Below, one piece after another: positions 8,575 through 17,164 of a stretch of 64,000 nt of DNA. Position numbers and translations under genes: made by a program. Location: contig NZ_CP049107.1 in NCBI RefSeq assembly GCF_011044255.1, positions 682,001 to 746,000 of the forward strand. The letters run 5' to 3'. Position 1 is the stretch's first letter, and each line of letters starts with the position of its first letter. This stretch comes from Rhizorhabdus phycosphaerae (lineage in GTDB: Bacteria > Pseudomonadota > Alphaproteobacteria > Sphingomonadales > Sphingomonadaceae). Below the pieces are notes generated by a model. It was not told the origin of the DNA. It saw nothing but the letters and a program-made list of their open reading frames with translations, and searched no databases.

Positions 8575-8609
8575 GAAGCGGTCGGCCCGCCCGGCGGGCC
8601 GACCGCTTC
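8575..8609. terminator. 35-base near-perfect palindromic hairpin between convergent genes
   Basis: Seventeen-base arms, starting GAAGCGGTCGG and ending CCGACCGCTTC, surround a single central base. It fills most of the 50-base gap between the convergent NTF2-like gene (stop 8561) and VOC gene (stop 8612), so it should act as a bidirectional terminator. The T-tracts on both sides are short. Confidence 0.7.
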
Positions 8610-8611
8610 TC

Positions 8612-9148
8612 TTATCCGAGCTTGCGCAGGGGCTCGCTGCCGTCCCAGTTGCGCGCAGCATCGCGCATCATGTCGAACAGCCCTTCCGAGCCGCCCATCG
8701 GCTGCAGCAGTTCGATGACAGTGCCGGGACCGCCACCGGCATCGACATAGATGACTTCGCCATCCTCGCCGACCTTGCCTTCGACCAGGATTTCGGCCCC
8801 AACCTCGGCACAGGCACGGCGCGCCTCTTCGATCGATTTCACGAAGATGCAGATATGATGCATCCGATCGGTGACGGCATAGTCGCCATTATAGATCGAA
8901 GGCGCATCATTTTCGGGCCGGATCAGCTCGATCTGGATGTCGCCCCAATAGCCGATGGCAATCGAGAAGACGGACTCGGTCGGCTGCCCGCGATATTTCA
9001 TCTCGCCGAGACGCACATTCTCCATCAGGAAGAACGGCCCGACCCCGACGGTCTCCGTCCAATATTTCAGGGCCGCATCGAAGTCCTTGGGGAGATAGGC
9101 CATCTGGACGACGTCGCCCAGCGCCTTGATCTTCGAAACACTGGTCAT
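8612..9148 (-). CDS. VOC-family (glyoxalase-like) protein
   Basis: A 178-residue vicinal-oxygen-chelate fold protein. Two halves can be recognised: an N-terminal module VVQMAYLPKDFDAALKYW, and a second with MHHICIFVKSIEEARRAC. Possible metal ligands are the His pair in MHH and the Glu in TVIELLQP. The family includes methylmalonyl-CoA epimerase, glyoxalases and extradiol dioxygenases. Length and pattern are closest to the epimerase or lyase-like single-module members. It is the last gene of the minus-strand run that begins with the DUF35 gene at 15403, so it may isomerise a CoA ester. Function not certain. Confidence 0.75.
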   Translation of the reverse strand: MTSVSKIKALGDVVQMAYLPKDFDAALKYWTETVGVGPFFLMENVRLGEMKYRGQPTESVFSIAIGYWGDIQIELIRPENDAPSIYNGDYAVTDRMHHICIFVKSIEEARRACAEVGAEILVEGKVGEDGEVIYVDAGGGPGTVIELLQPMGGSEGLFDMMRDAARNWDGSEPLRKLG

Positions 9149-9164
9149 TGCTCGTTTCTCCGGA

Positions 9165-10610
9165 TCAGGCGAACAGGGTTTCGGGATCTTCGATCAATCC
9201 CTTGAGCGTCGCGAGGAAGGAGGCGCCGGCGGCACCGTCGATAGCGCGATGGTCGACCGAGAGCGTCAGCGCGATCCGGCTGGCGAAGGAGATGGAGCCA
9301 TCGTCCTCCTCCTGCGCCTGACGCGTGACCCCACCGACCGCAAGGATCGCGGCCTGCGGCGGATTGATGATCGCGGAGAACTCCTCGATGCCCATCATCC
9401 CGAGATTCGAGACCGAGAAGGTCCCGCCATCCATGTCCTCGAAACCGAGGCGACCGGCCTGCGCCTTGTCGATCAGACGCCGGGTCTCGGCCGCGATCTG
9501 GTCGATCCGCATCCGATCCGCCTGCCGAACGATCGGCGTCACCAGCCCCTTGGGGCTCGCCACCGCGATGGCGACGTCGGCATGGGCGAAGCGGTGGACG
9601 CTCTCGCCATGGACCTGGACGTTGACGTCGGGATGGCGGGCGAGTGCCTTGGAGCTTGCCCAGACGATATAGTCGTTGACCGACGCCTTGACGCCCAGGA
9701 CCAGATTGGCCGTCTTGCGCAGCGCAAGCAGCGCGTCGGCGGCAACGCTGACCTTGAGGTAGAAGTGCGGAATCTCGCGCTTCGCCTCGCCGAGCCGCTG
9801 GGCCACGATCCGGCGGACCTTGTCGAACGGTACGACCTGCGGCGAATTGGCGACCGGCACGAAAGGCGAACCGAGGGGAGTCGGCCCTGCCGACGCAGCC
9901 GGAGCCGGAACCTTTGCGAGCACATCGGCCTTCGAGATACGACCGCGGGCACCCGTACCGGTCAGCCCGGCCAGGTCGATGCCATGTAAGGCCGCCAGGC
10001 GACGGGCGAGCGGCGAGGCAAAGATCTTGTCGCTCTCGTCATAGACCGTCGCCGGCCCCTTCAGTGTCGGGCGGGCATCGGGCTGGATCGCCTGATACAC
10101 ATCCTGGAAGGTGATCCGCCCGTTGCGGCCCGATCCCTCGATCGGTCCCAGATCGACACCATGCTGTTCGGCCAGCTTCAGCGCCTCGGGGCTGATCGGC
10201 CGGTTGGTCTCGATCTTCTTCGGCGTCGGCGCAGGTGCAGCGGCGGGCGCGGCGACCGGTTCAGGCGCAGCCGCCGGGGCCGCATCGCCACGCTTTGCGG
10301 CCACCTGCGTGTCCGCCGGCTTGAACGAAGCGATGAAGGCGTCGATCTCGGCGTCGGTCGCGGCCGCATCGGCGAAGACCGCAAGCAGCGCGCCGACCGG
10401 ATGCGCCTCGTCACCGGCGCCGATCAGGATGCGGCGGGCAACCGCATCATATTCGGCCTCGACCTCGTTGGTGATCTTGTCGGTTTCGATCAGGCAGATG
10501 GTCTGGCCCTTGGTGAAGGCCTCGCCCTCCTTGACCATCCACTCGGCGATGTTGCCCTCGGTCATCTCGATGCCCCATTTGGGCATACAGAAGGGACGGA
10601 TGTCAGCCAT
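9165..10610 (-). CDS. 2-oxoacid dehydrogenase complex E2 (dihydrolipoamide acyltransferase)
   Basis: A 481-residue E2 component. The lipoyl domain is at 1-80 with lipoylated Lys45 in IETDKI. An Ala/Pro-rich linker follows, then two peripheral subunit-binding domains at about 139-175 (ISPEALKLAEQHGVDL) and 198-234 (ASPLARRLAALHGIDL), then the catalytic domain with DHRAIDG near the C-terminus. E2 proteins usually have one subunit-binding domain, so the duplication is notable. It is downstream of E1beta and E1alpha in one operon. The acyl group transferred is not evident; acetoin, branched-chain or other 2-oxo substrates are possible. No E3 gene is nearby. Confidence 0.93.
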   Translation of the reverse strand: MADIRPFCMPKWGIEMTEGNIAEWMVKEGEAFTKGQTICLIETDKITNEVEAEYDAVARRILIGAGDEAHPVGALLAVFADAAATDAEIDAFIASFKPADTQVAAKRGDAAPAAAPEPVAAPAAAPAPTPKKIETNRPISPEALKLAEQHGVDLGPIEGSGRNGRITFQDVYQAIQPDARPTLKGPATVYDESDKIFASPLARRLAALHGIDLAGLTGTGARGRISKADVLAKVPAPAASAGPTPLGSPFVPVANSPQVVPFDKVRRIVAQRLGEAKREIPHFYLKVSVAADALLALRKTANLVLGVKASVNDYIVWASSKALARHPDVNVQVHGESVHRFAHADVAIAVASPKGLVTPIVRQADRMRIDQIAAETRRLIDKAQAGRLGFEDMDGGTFSVSNLGMMGIEEFSAIINPPQAAILAVGGVTRQAQEEDDGSISFASRIALTLSVDHRAIDGAAGASFLATLKGLIEDPETLFA

Positions 10611-10621
10611 GTCGTCCCCTC

Positions 10622-11635
10622 TCAGCGCCAGGACAGCGTCTTGCGCACCGCGGCTTCGATCTTGTCGGCCGAGGGCAGATAGGCGCTCTCCAGTTCGCGG
10701 GCGAACGGGATGGGCGTGTGCGGCGGCGTAACCGCTTCGGGCGGCGCCTTGAGGCTGGCAAAGGCCTTGTTCGCGATCAGGGCGCAGATGTCGCCGGCAA
10801 GGCCGCAGCGCGGCGGTGCCTCGTCGACCACGACCACGCGGCCCGTCACCTCGACCGAATCGAGGATCGTCTCCTCGTCGAGCGGGCTGGTGGTGCGCAG
10901 GTCGATCACGTCGCAACCAATGCCCTCGGCGGCCAGCTTGTCCGCCACCGCTTCGCAGAAGCCCAGCAGCAGGCCCGACGAAATGATCGTCACGTCCTGA
11001 CCCGCGCGGGCGAGGCGGGCATGGCCATAGGGAATGGTGAAGTCGGGATCGTCGGGTACCTCGCCCTTCATCCCGTAGAGCGCCTTGTGCTCGAGGAAGA
11101 TGACGGGATCGTCGTCGCGGATCGCGGTCCGCAGCAGGCCCTTCACGTCCGCCGGCGTCGACGGCATCACGACCTTGAGGCCGGGCATGCCGGTCAGGAT
11201 CTGATGGACCGACTGGCTGTGCTGGGCCGCGGCGTTGTAGCCGGCGCCATAAGCCATACGGATCACCGCCGGACAGCGGCTCTTGCCGCCGAACATGTAG
11301 CGGAACTTCGCCAGCTGGTTCCAGATCTGGTCGAGGCTGACGCCGATGAAGTCGGCGAACATCAGTTCGGCGATCGGACGCTTGCCCGACAGCGCGAGGC
11401 CGGCGGCCGCGCCGATGATTGCGCTTTCGGAGATCGGCGTGTCGATCACGCGGTCCGCGCCGAACTTGCCGAACAACCCGGTCGAGGTCGACCAGATTCC
11501 ACCGATCGCTTCCGGACCGCCCGGCGTACCCATGCCGCCGACAATGTCCTCGCCCAGCATGACGACGCTGGGATCACGTTCCATTTCCTCTGCGATCGTC
11601 GAAACGACGGCATCGCGATACATCATTCTTGCCAT
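10622..11635 (-). CDS. 2-oxoacid dehydrogenase E1 component, beta subunit
   Basis: A 337-residue E1beta subunit of the transketolase-like family (pyruvate/acetoin/branched-chain dehydrogenase). The N-terminal VVMLGEDIVGGMGTPGG and DTPISESAIIGAAAGLAL are family signatures, followed by ADFIGVSLDQIWNQLAK and the C-terminal VVVVDEAPPRCGLAGDIC. With E1alpha it forms the thiamine-diphosphate-dependent decarboxylase that loads acyl groups onto lipoyl-E2. It lies 16 bases after E1alpha and 11 bases before E2. The neighbourhood (acyl-CoA dehydrogenase, thiolase) suggests that it handles a pathway-specific 2-oxoacid or diketone rather than being the housekeeping pyruvate complex. Confidence 0.93.
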   Translation of the reverse strand: MARMMYRDAVVSTIAEEMERDPSVVMLGEDIVGGMGTPGGPEAIGGIWSTSTGLFGKFGADRVIDTPISESAIIGAAAGLALSGKRPIAELMFADFIGVSLDQIWNQLAKFRYMFGGKSRCPAVIRMAYGAGYNAAAQHSQSVHQILTGMPGLKVVMPSTPADVKGLLRTAIRDDDPVIFLEHKALYGMKGEVPDDPDFTIPYGHARLARAGQDVTIISSGLLLGFCEAVADKLAAEGIGCDVIDLRTTSPLDEETILDSVEVTGRVVVVDEAPPRCGLAGDICALIANKAFASLKAPPEAVTPPHTPIPFARELESAYLPSADKIEAAVRKTLSWR

Positions 11636-11651
11636 AGTTCGCGCTCCCGCC

Positions 11652-12623
11652 TCAGTAGGAAATATAGACGTCGGTGAGGACGTCCTGCGGCGTGGGTCGG
11701 TCGGCGGCGCGCGCCGCCTCGACGGCAGCCTCGATCGTGTCCATCACCTCGGCGTCGATCGCATCGAGGTCGGCATCGGTCAGCAGCTTCGCGCCGGTGA
11801 CGCTCTCGCGGAAACGCTTCAGGCAGTCGCGGGTCTCGCGGATGCGCTCGAGTTCCCCCTTGCCGCGATAGCGCTGGGGGTCGCCCTCGAAATGGCCGAA
11901 GAAACGCTCGGTGTCGAACTCGACCGCCGCCGGACCGTTGCCGGCACGGACATAGTCGAGGACCTCGCGCATCGTCTCATAGACCGAGAAGAAGTCGGTG
12001 CCGTCGCCGCGCCACACCTTCATGCCGAAGGCCTCGGCGCGGCTGGCGATGTCCTTCGCCGTGCCGACCGAATATTCGAAGCCCGTATGTTCGGAATAAT
12101 GGTTGTTCTCGAACACGAAGATGCACGGCGCCTTGGTGACGACGGCCATGTTCATCGCCTCGAAGGTCGTGCCCTGGTTGCAGGCGCCGTCGCCGGAGAA
12201 AGTGATCGCCACCTTGCCCTGACCGTCGATCTTCAGGCTGATGGCAGCGCCGACTGCGATCGGCGCACCGGCGCCGACGATGCCGTTCGCGCCCAGCATG
12301 CCCTGATCGAGGTCGGCGATGTGCATCGAACCGCCCTTGCCCTTGCAGAGCCCCTCGCGACTGCCCCAGATCTCCTTCATCATCCCGTTCACGTCACAGC
12401 CCTTTGCGAGGCAGTGGCCGTGGCCGCGATGGGTCGAGACGATCTTGTCGTCGACCGAAAGATGATCGCACACGCCGACCGCGACCGCTTCCTGGCCGCA
12501 ATAGAGATGCGTGAAGCCGGCGATCTCGCCGGTCTGGATCTCGACGTGAAGGCGTTCCTCGAACTCGCGGATCACCTTCATTCTGCGATAGGCGCCCAGT
12601 AAGGCTTCCCTGCTCAGCTGCAT
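11652..12623 (-). CDS. 2-oxoacid dehydrogenase E1 component, alpha subunit
   Basis: A 323-residue E1alpha. The thiamine diphosphate motif runs from GDGACNQG (about 144-151) to FENNHY (about 171-176), and the catalytic His is in THRGHGH. The start ATG is preceded by AGGAG with five-base spacing. Its length and lack of an N-terminal extension match the acetoin dehydrogenase/pyruvate dehydrogenase alpha type. It is the first of three complex genes and follows the acyl-CoA dehydrogenase by 34 bases, so E1alpha, E1beta, E2 and the VOC gene are probably co-transcribed with the CoA-ester genes upstream. Confidence 0.93.
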   Translation of the reverse strand: MQLSREALLGAYRRMKVIREFEERLHVEIQTGEIAGFTHLYCGQEAVAVGVCDHLSVDDKIVSTHRGHGHCLAKGCDVNGMMKEIWGSREGLCKGKGGSMHIADLDQGMLGANGIVGAGAPIAVGAAISLKIDGQGKVAITFSGDGACNQGTTFEAMNMAVVTKAPCIFVFENNHYSEHTGFEYSVGTAKDIASRAEAFGMKVWRGDGTDFFSVYETMREVLDYVRAGNGPAAVEFDTERFFGHFEGDPQRYRGKGELERIRETRDCLKRFRESVTGAKLLTDADLDAIDAEVMDTIEAAVEAARAADRPTPQDVLTDVYISY

Positions 12624-12657
12624 TCCCGCTCCTCGCTCTTTTATTCCGGTTTCCGCA

Positions 12658-13866
12658 TCAAAGCCCGAGCACCGACCGGGCGATGATGTTGGCCTGCACC
12701 TCGTTGGTGCCGCCGAAGATAGTCCATGCGCGACTGTTCAGATAGCGCGGCGATGCCAGCTGCGCCGCACGCGACAGCAGCGGATCGGGTGCGTTGTCGC
12801 CGTAGAGCGGCCGCGCCAGTTCCAGCTGCAGACCTGCCGGCCCGAACAGGTCCACGGCGAGCAGATCGATATCCTGCCGCAGATTGGAGGCCAGAAGCTT
12901 GGTCAGCGACGTCTGCGGTCCCGGCGCCCGGCCCTTGGCGATCTCCGAGATGATCTTCAGCTCGATCATTTCCAGCGACTGCACGCCGATCCGGAGCTTG
13001 GCAAGCCGCCGCCGCCAGTCGCGGTCATCGCTGAGCGCGCCGCCACGGCCGTCTGGCTGATCCTTGGCCAGCGCCTCGATCTGATCGAGGTCGTAGGACA
13101 GCTTCGGCGCATGACAGGAGCCGCCGCGTTCGTTCTCCAGCAGGAACTTGGCGATCGCCCAGCCCTGCCCCTCCTCGCCCACCCGGTCGGAAACCGGAAC
13201 GGAGACATCTTCCAGGAAGACCTGGTTGACCTCATGGTCGCCGCCCAGCGTCAGGATCGGGCGAACCGATATGCCCGGCTGGTTCATGTCGATCAGCAGG
13301 AAACTGATGCCAGCCTGCTTGCGGCCGGTGGCGTCGGTGCGGACCAGACAGAACATCTTGTTCGCGTGATGCGCGTGGGTCGTCCAGATCTTGGATCCGT
13401 TGACGACGTAGCGGTCGCCGTCGAGCACCGCGCGGCACTGGAGCGAGGCGAGGTCCGATCCGCTGCCCGGCTCGGAGAAGCCCTGACACCAGTAATCCTC
13501 GCCCGACAGGATCCGGGGCAGATAATAGTGCTTCTGATCCTCGCGGCCGAAGGTCCAGATCACCGGCGCGACGAGCTTCAGCCCCAGCACGGTCAGGTTA
13601 GGCGCACCAGCAAGCGCGCATTCCTTCTCGAACAGATAGCGTTGCAGCGGCGTCCAGCCCGTACCGCCATATTCCTTCGGCCATTGATAGCCGAGCCAGC
13701 CCTTTTCGTGCAGGACGGCATTCCACACCTGACCGATATCGGGTTCGACGAAGACCGACGGCGTCGCGGCACTGCCTTCATGCACCGCCTTCGGGAGCTT
13801 CTCGGCCAGGAAGGCCCGAACCTCGTCGCGGAAGGCAGCATCGGCGGGGGACAGTTCGATATCCAT
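12658..13866 (-). CDS. Acyl-CoA dehydrogenase
   Basis: A 402-residue flavin-dependent acyl-CoA dehydrogenase. Visible are QWPKEYGGTG, the FAD/substrate loop FSEPGSGSDLASLQCRA, GSKIWTTHAHHANKMF, and the C-terminal IFGGTNEVQANIIARSVLG. The ATG at 13866 is used rather than the TTG three bases upstream; it overlaps the stop of the thiolase-like gene by one base (TGATG). It resembles the FadE/ChsE-like enzymes used for bulky, side-chain CoA esters, which often form heterotetramers with a second dehydrogenase such as that at 18087-19202. It introduces an alpha-beta double bond in a CoA ester; the acyl chain is unknown. Confidence 0.9.
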   Translation of the reverse strand: MDIELSPADAAFRDEVRAFLAEKLPKAVHEGSAATPSVFVEPDIGQVWNAVLHEKGWLGYQWPKEYGGTGWTPLQRYLFEKECALAGAPNLTVLGLKLVAPVIWTFGREDQKHYYLPRILSGEDYWCQGFSEPGSGSDLASLQCRAVLDGDRYVVNGSKIWTTHAHHANKMFCLVRTDATGRKQAGISFLLIDMNQPGISVRPILTLGGDHEVNQVFLEDVSVPVSDRVGEEGQGWAIAKFLLENERGGSCHAPKLSYDLDQIEALAKDQPDGRGGALSDDRDWRRRLAKLRIGVQSLEMIELKIISEIAKGRAPGPQTSLTKLLASNLRQDIDLLAVDLFGPAGLQLELARPLYGDNAPDPLLSRAAQLASPRYLNSRAWTIFGGTNEVQANIIARSVLGL

Positions 13867-15011
13867 CAACGCTCCAATATCGTTACCGCGGAAACGCCAG
13901 GCGCCCCATAGACATGGCTATAGGCCGTCTTCGGATCGTTCGGCACCTGCCGCCCGCCCCCGTCGCCGCGCAACTGCACAACATTCTCATAAACCTGGCG
14001 AAGGCCGGAGGCGCCGATCGGCTCCCCACAGGCCAGGCATCCGCCGTCGGTGTTGACCGGCAGGGCGCCGCCGATCTCGGTACGCCCTTCGGCCAGCCAC
14101 GCCTCCTGCTCGCCATCGGCACAGAAGCCATTCTCGGCCATGTGCATGATTTCGGCCCCCGCCTCGGTATCCTGCAGCTGGGCGACGGCGATATCCTTCG
14201 GCCCTAGCCCGGCCGCCTCGAAGGCCGCCGCCGAGGCCAGATTCGTCGCCGAGCCGCCCCGCTCGATATCGATGCAGGGGGCGAAAACCTCGAACGAGCC
14301 GGGCGGGCGTGTCCGCATCGTCGCGGCCTTGAGCTTGATCAGCGGCCGACCGAGCTCGCGGGCCTTCTTCTCGCTCGCAAGGATCAACGCGACGCCACCC
14401 TCGGCCGGCGAACAGAACATGTATTTGGTGTAGGGGTCGCTCACGAGCGGCGCGTTCATGATCTCGTCGAGCGGCACTTCCGCTCGGCGCCAGGCATGCG
14501 GCGCATGGACCGCATTGCGGAAGGCCTTCTCGGCCACCCGGCCCAGCGACGTCGCCGAGATGCCATGCTCATGCATGTAGCGGGTGATCTTGTTCGCGAA
14601 GAACTGGGTCGTGATCATGTAGCCCGCCTCGCCATACCAGTCGGGCAGATTATATTCGGCGGGCATCGCATTGAACGCGCCGCGCGGATGCTTGTCGAAG
14701 CCGACCGCGAGGCCGAGGTCGAACTCGCCCGACTTGATCGCCATCTGCGCCGAGAACAGCGCCGAACCGCCCGCGGCGCAGCCGTTGCGGACGTTGATGA
14801 ACTGCATGCCGGTCAGGCCGAGCCGCTCGACCATCGTGTCTGGATTGCCCGCCGCATCCGAGCCGCCATAGGCGAACTGGAGCTGCGGCCAGTCGAGGCC
14901 GGCGTCGGACAGCGCCTGGCGCACGGCGTAGACGCCCTGATCGAGTCCGGACAGACCGTCGGTGCGGCCGAACGGGTGGATGCCGATGCCGACGATGTAG
15001 ACGTCGCTCAT
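13866..15011 (-). CDS. Thiolase-superfamily protein (lipid-transfer/SCP-x or Ltp-like)
   Basis: A 381-residue thiolase-fold protein of the lipid-transfer (SCP-x/Ltp) branch. The nucleophile-position Cys78 is in NVRNGCAAGGSAL, and the C-terminal part has NTDGGCLACGEPIGASGL. The N-terminus MSDVYIVGIGIHPFGR is typical. It overlaps the downstream end of the DUF35 gene by four bases. Thiolase/DUF35 pairs include true thiolases and the Ltp2-ChsH2 type retro-aldolases of steroid side-chain degradation, so either C-C cleavage chemistry is possible. It lies immediately upstream of the acyl-CoA dehydrogenase gene. Confidence 0.85.
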   Translation of the reverse strand: MSDVYIVGIGIHPFGRTDGLSGLDQGVYAVRQALSDAGLDWPQLQFAYGGSDAAGNPDTMVERLGLTGMQFINVRNGCAAGGSALFSAQMAIKSGEFDLGLAVGFDKHPRGAFNAMPAEYNLPDWYGEAGYMITTQFFANKITRYMHEHGISATSLGRVAEKAFRNAVHAPHAWRRAEVPLDEIMNAPLVSDPYTKYMFCSPAEGGVALILASEKKARELGRPLIKLKAATMRTRPPGSFEVFAPCIDIERGGSATNLASAAAFEAAGLGPKDIAVAQLQDTEAGAEIMHMAENGFCADGEQEAWLAEGRTEIGGALPVNTDGGCLACGEPIGASGLRQVYENVVQLRGDGGGRQVPNDPKTAYSHVYGAPGVSAVTILER

Positions 15012-15403
15012 GCGGTTGCTCCCTTGGGCTGAAAGGCGTGGATCATGACCGGCTCGGCCGCATCGGGATCGAGCGGGACGAAGGTCAGTTCGAGATCCAT
15101 GCCTATCCGGACCTCGTCGAAGCCGATATTGACGATGCGGGACTCGACGATGACCTCACCGGGCAGCTCGACATAGCCGACAATCCAGGGGCGGAAGGCC
15201 TCCGGTCCCGCATAAGGCGGCGACTTGGGACGGTAGCGCTGGACCGTGAACGACCAGAGCGTTCCCTCCCGGCCCAGCGGCCAGGGCTCGAACTCCTCGC
15301 CCTGCGGGCAGGGAAAGACGATGCGTCCCGACTGGCGGTGCCGGCCGCCTATCAGGCGGGGGGTCGCTTCGTCGGTGAAAAGGCCTTCAGCTATGACGTG
15401 CAT
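15008..15403 (-). CDS. DUF35 OB-fold protein, thiolase partner
   Basis: A 131-residue protein with the DUF35 OB-fold C-terminal part: GTLWSFTVQRYRPKSPPY, WIVGYVELPGEVIVESRI and a DLELTFVPLD strand. The N-terminal part resembles the rubredoxin-like zinc ribbon (GGRHRQSGRIVFPCPQG), but only one of the usual four Cys is seen, so zinc binding is doubtful. DUF35 proteins are accessory subunits of thiolase-like enzymes and channel CoA thioesters. Its stop overlaps the thiolase start (ATGA), which strongly suggests a complex. It is the first gene of the long minus-strand operon running to 8612. Confidence 0.85.
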   Translation of the reverse strand: MHVIAEGLFTDEATPRLIGGRHRQSGRIVFPCPQGEEFEPWPLGREGTLWSFTVQRYRPKSPPYAGPEAFRPWIVGYVELPGEVIVESRIVNIGFDEVRIGMDLELTFVPLDPDAAEPVMIHAFQPKGATA

Positions 15404-15411
15404 CTCGCTCC

Positions 15412-15434
15412 CGATCCGGTATCGATTCCGGTAT
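15412..15434. promoter_or_regulatory. Tandem direct repeat in a divergent promoter
   Basis: CGATCCGGTAT (15412-15422) is followed at once by CGATTCCGGTAT (15423-15434). The two copies sit between the divergent DUF35 gene (start 15403) and GMC oxidoreductase gene (start 15533), a position suited to a dimeric regulator. The LuxR- or LysR-type proteins encoded nearby are candidates. No direct evidence of binding. Confidence 0.35.
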
Positions 15435-15532
15435 TGGTGCTTTACGCCCCGCCGCCGCCTAATTCCGACTCGTCAAAACGCTAGGGTGGCCCGGACCTCG
15501 CGCTGTGACACCTGTCCCCGCAGGAGAGAGCT

Positions 15533-17152
15533 ATGTCGGAAGCGTGGGATTACATCATCGTCGGCGCCGGCTCGGCCGGCTGCGTCATGGCCGAACGGCT
15601 GAGCGCGGACAGGCGATCTACGGTGCTCGTCCTCGAAGCCGGCGGCGAGAATGACAGCTTCTGGGTGACCCTGCCCAAGGGCGTGGCGAAGCTGGTGACC
15701 AACCCGGATCATGTCTGGGCCTATCCCGTAGCACAGCCGCGCGAAGAAAATGGGCCCACCAACGAGGTCTGGATTCGCGGCAAGGGGCTTGGCGGATCGT
15801 CTGCGGTCAATGGCATGATCTGGAGTCGCGGCGAACCGGCCGACTATGACGACTGGGAAGCCGCCGGCGCCACGGGCTGGAACGCGGCATCGATGACCGA
15901 AGCCTTTCTTGCGCTTGAAGACCATGCCGCCGGGCCCGGACCGATGCGCGGCAGTGGCGGGCGGGTCCATGTCGATCCTTCCATCTACAGCTATCCGCTG
16001 ACCGAGACGATGATCGAAAGCGGGGTCGCCCTGGGCCTCAGGCGCGTCGATGATCTGAACGCGACGGCGGGGCCCCGGGTCGGCCTCTACAGTCACAATA
16101 TCCGCAAGGGACGGCGGCAAAGCGCGGCGCATACATTCCTCGCTCCGGCCCGGCGGCGACCGAACGTGAAGGTCGTGACCGGCGCAATGACGGAACGCAT
16201 CATCTTCGAAGGACGGCGCGCCGTCGGCGTCGAGGCCGTCGTCGCGGGCCAGCCACGGCGCTTCGCCTGCCGCGGCGAGGTGATCGTCTCGGCCGGAGCG
16301 ATGGAGAGCCCCCTGCTCCTCCAGCGTTCCGGTATCGGCCATGGCGAACGTCTGCGCGTCGCTGGGGTCGAGACCATAGCCCATTCGCCCGACGTCGGTG
16401 AACGGATGATCGAACATCTGTCGATGTCGACCCCCTATCGCCTGCTCCGGGGAACTGGCAGCCACCGCAATTTCTTCGGCCTGGGGCTGGTCGCCGCCAT
16501 GGCCCGCTACATACTGCGCCGGGACGGCGTCATGGCGACGGGCCCGTTCGAGGTGGGTGCTTTCTGCAACGTCGCTCATCCCGACGGGCGGACCGATGCC
16601 CAATTCTACCTGGGCGGCTACACCTTCGCCGTCGGCGACGACAATAATCCGGTCCCCCTCGACAAGATCGACCGTCGGCCCGGCGTTACCATTTATGGTC
16701 AGCTGCTGCGGCTGACGAGCGAGGGATCGCTGCGCATCACCGGCCCCCGTAGCAGCGATACGCCCGAAATCCTGCCGAACTGGCTCAGCACCGAGCATGA
16801 TCGCGCTTCGGCGATCGGCCTCATGCGAAAGATGCGCGCCTTCATGGCACAGCCGCCGCTCTGTGAGATGGTGGGCGAGGAGATCATCCCCGGCCCCAAA
16901 GCGCAGTCCGACGAGCAACTGCTGGCCGCCTTCCGCACATTGTCGAGCTGCGGGCTGCACGGAATCCGGTCCTGCCGCATGGGCAGCGATGCCCATGCGG
17001 TGGTCGATCCCCGGCTGCGCGTGAACGGGGTCGAGGGCGTTCGCGTCGCCGACTGCTCGGTGATGCCATGGCATGTGACGGGCAACACCAATGCACCCGC
17101 GATGGCGCTCGGCCTGCGCGGCGCGGCGATGGTGCTGGCAGACCGGCCCTGA
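15533..17152 (+). CDS. GMC-family FAD oxidoreductase
   Basis: A 539-residue glucose-methanol-choline oxidoreductase. The ADP-binding motif is YIIVGAGSAGCVMAERLS near the N-terminus, followed by GKGLGGSSAVNGMIWSRG (GMC signature 1) and SAGAMESPLLLQRSGIG (signature 2). The active-site His region is MPWHVTGNTNAPAMALG near the C-terminus. No signal peptide is seen. These enzymes oxidise primary or secondary alcohols with FAD. The start has AGGAGAGAG upstream. It is transcribed away from the DUF35/thiolase operon and converges with the LuxR-type gene 12 bases on. Confidence 0.93.
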   Translation: MSEAWDYIIVGAGSAGCVMAERLSADRRSTVLVLEAGGENDSFWVTLPKGVAKLVTNPDHVWAYPVAQPREENGPTNEVWIRGKGLGGSSAVNGMIWSRGEPADYDDWEAAGATGWNAASMTEAFLALEDHAAGPGPMRGSGGRVHVDPSIYSYPLTETMIESGVALGLRRVDDLNATAGPRVGLYSHNIRKGRRQSAAHTFLAPARRRPNVKVVTGAMTERIIFEGRRAVGVEAVVAGQPRRFACRGEVIVSAGAMESPLLLQRSGIGHGERLRVAGVETIAHSPDVGERMIEHLSMSTPYRLLRGTGSHRNFFGLGLVAAMARYILRRDGVMATGPFEVGAFCNVAHPDGRTDAQFYLGGYTFAVGDDNNPVPLDKIDRRPGVTIYGQLLRLTSEGSLRITGPRSSDTPEILPNWLSTEHDRASAIGLMRKMRAFMAQPPLCEMVGEEIIPGPKAQSDEQLLAAFRTLSSCGLHGIRSCRMGSDAHAVVDPRLRVNGVEGVRVADCSVMPWHVTGNTNAPAMALGLRGAAMVLADRP

Positions 17153-17164
17153 CGCCGGCCCGGT

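Noticed and set aside
13866-13869. TTG start one codon upstream of the acyl-CoA dehydrogenase ATG
   Set aside because: The ATG at 13866 gives the usual one-base TGATG overlap and a normal N-terminus.
15473-17074. Long minus-strand frame opposite the GMC oxidoreductase gene
   Set aside because: Antisense shadow; the GMC protein on the plus strand has all signatures.
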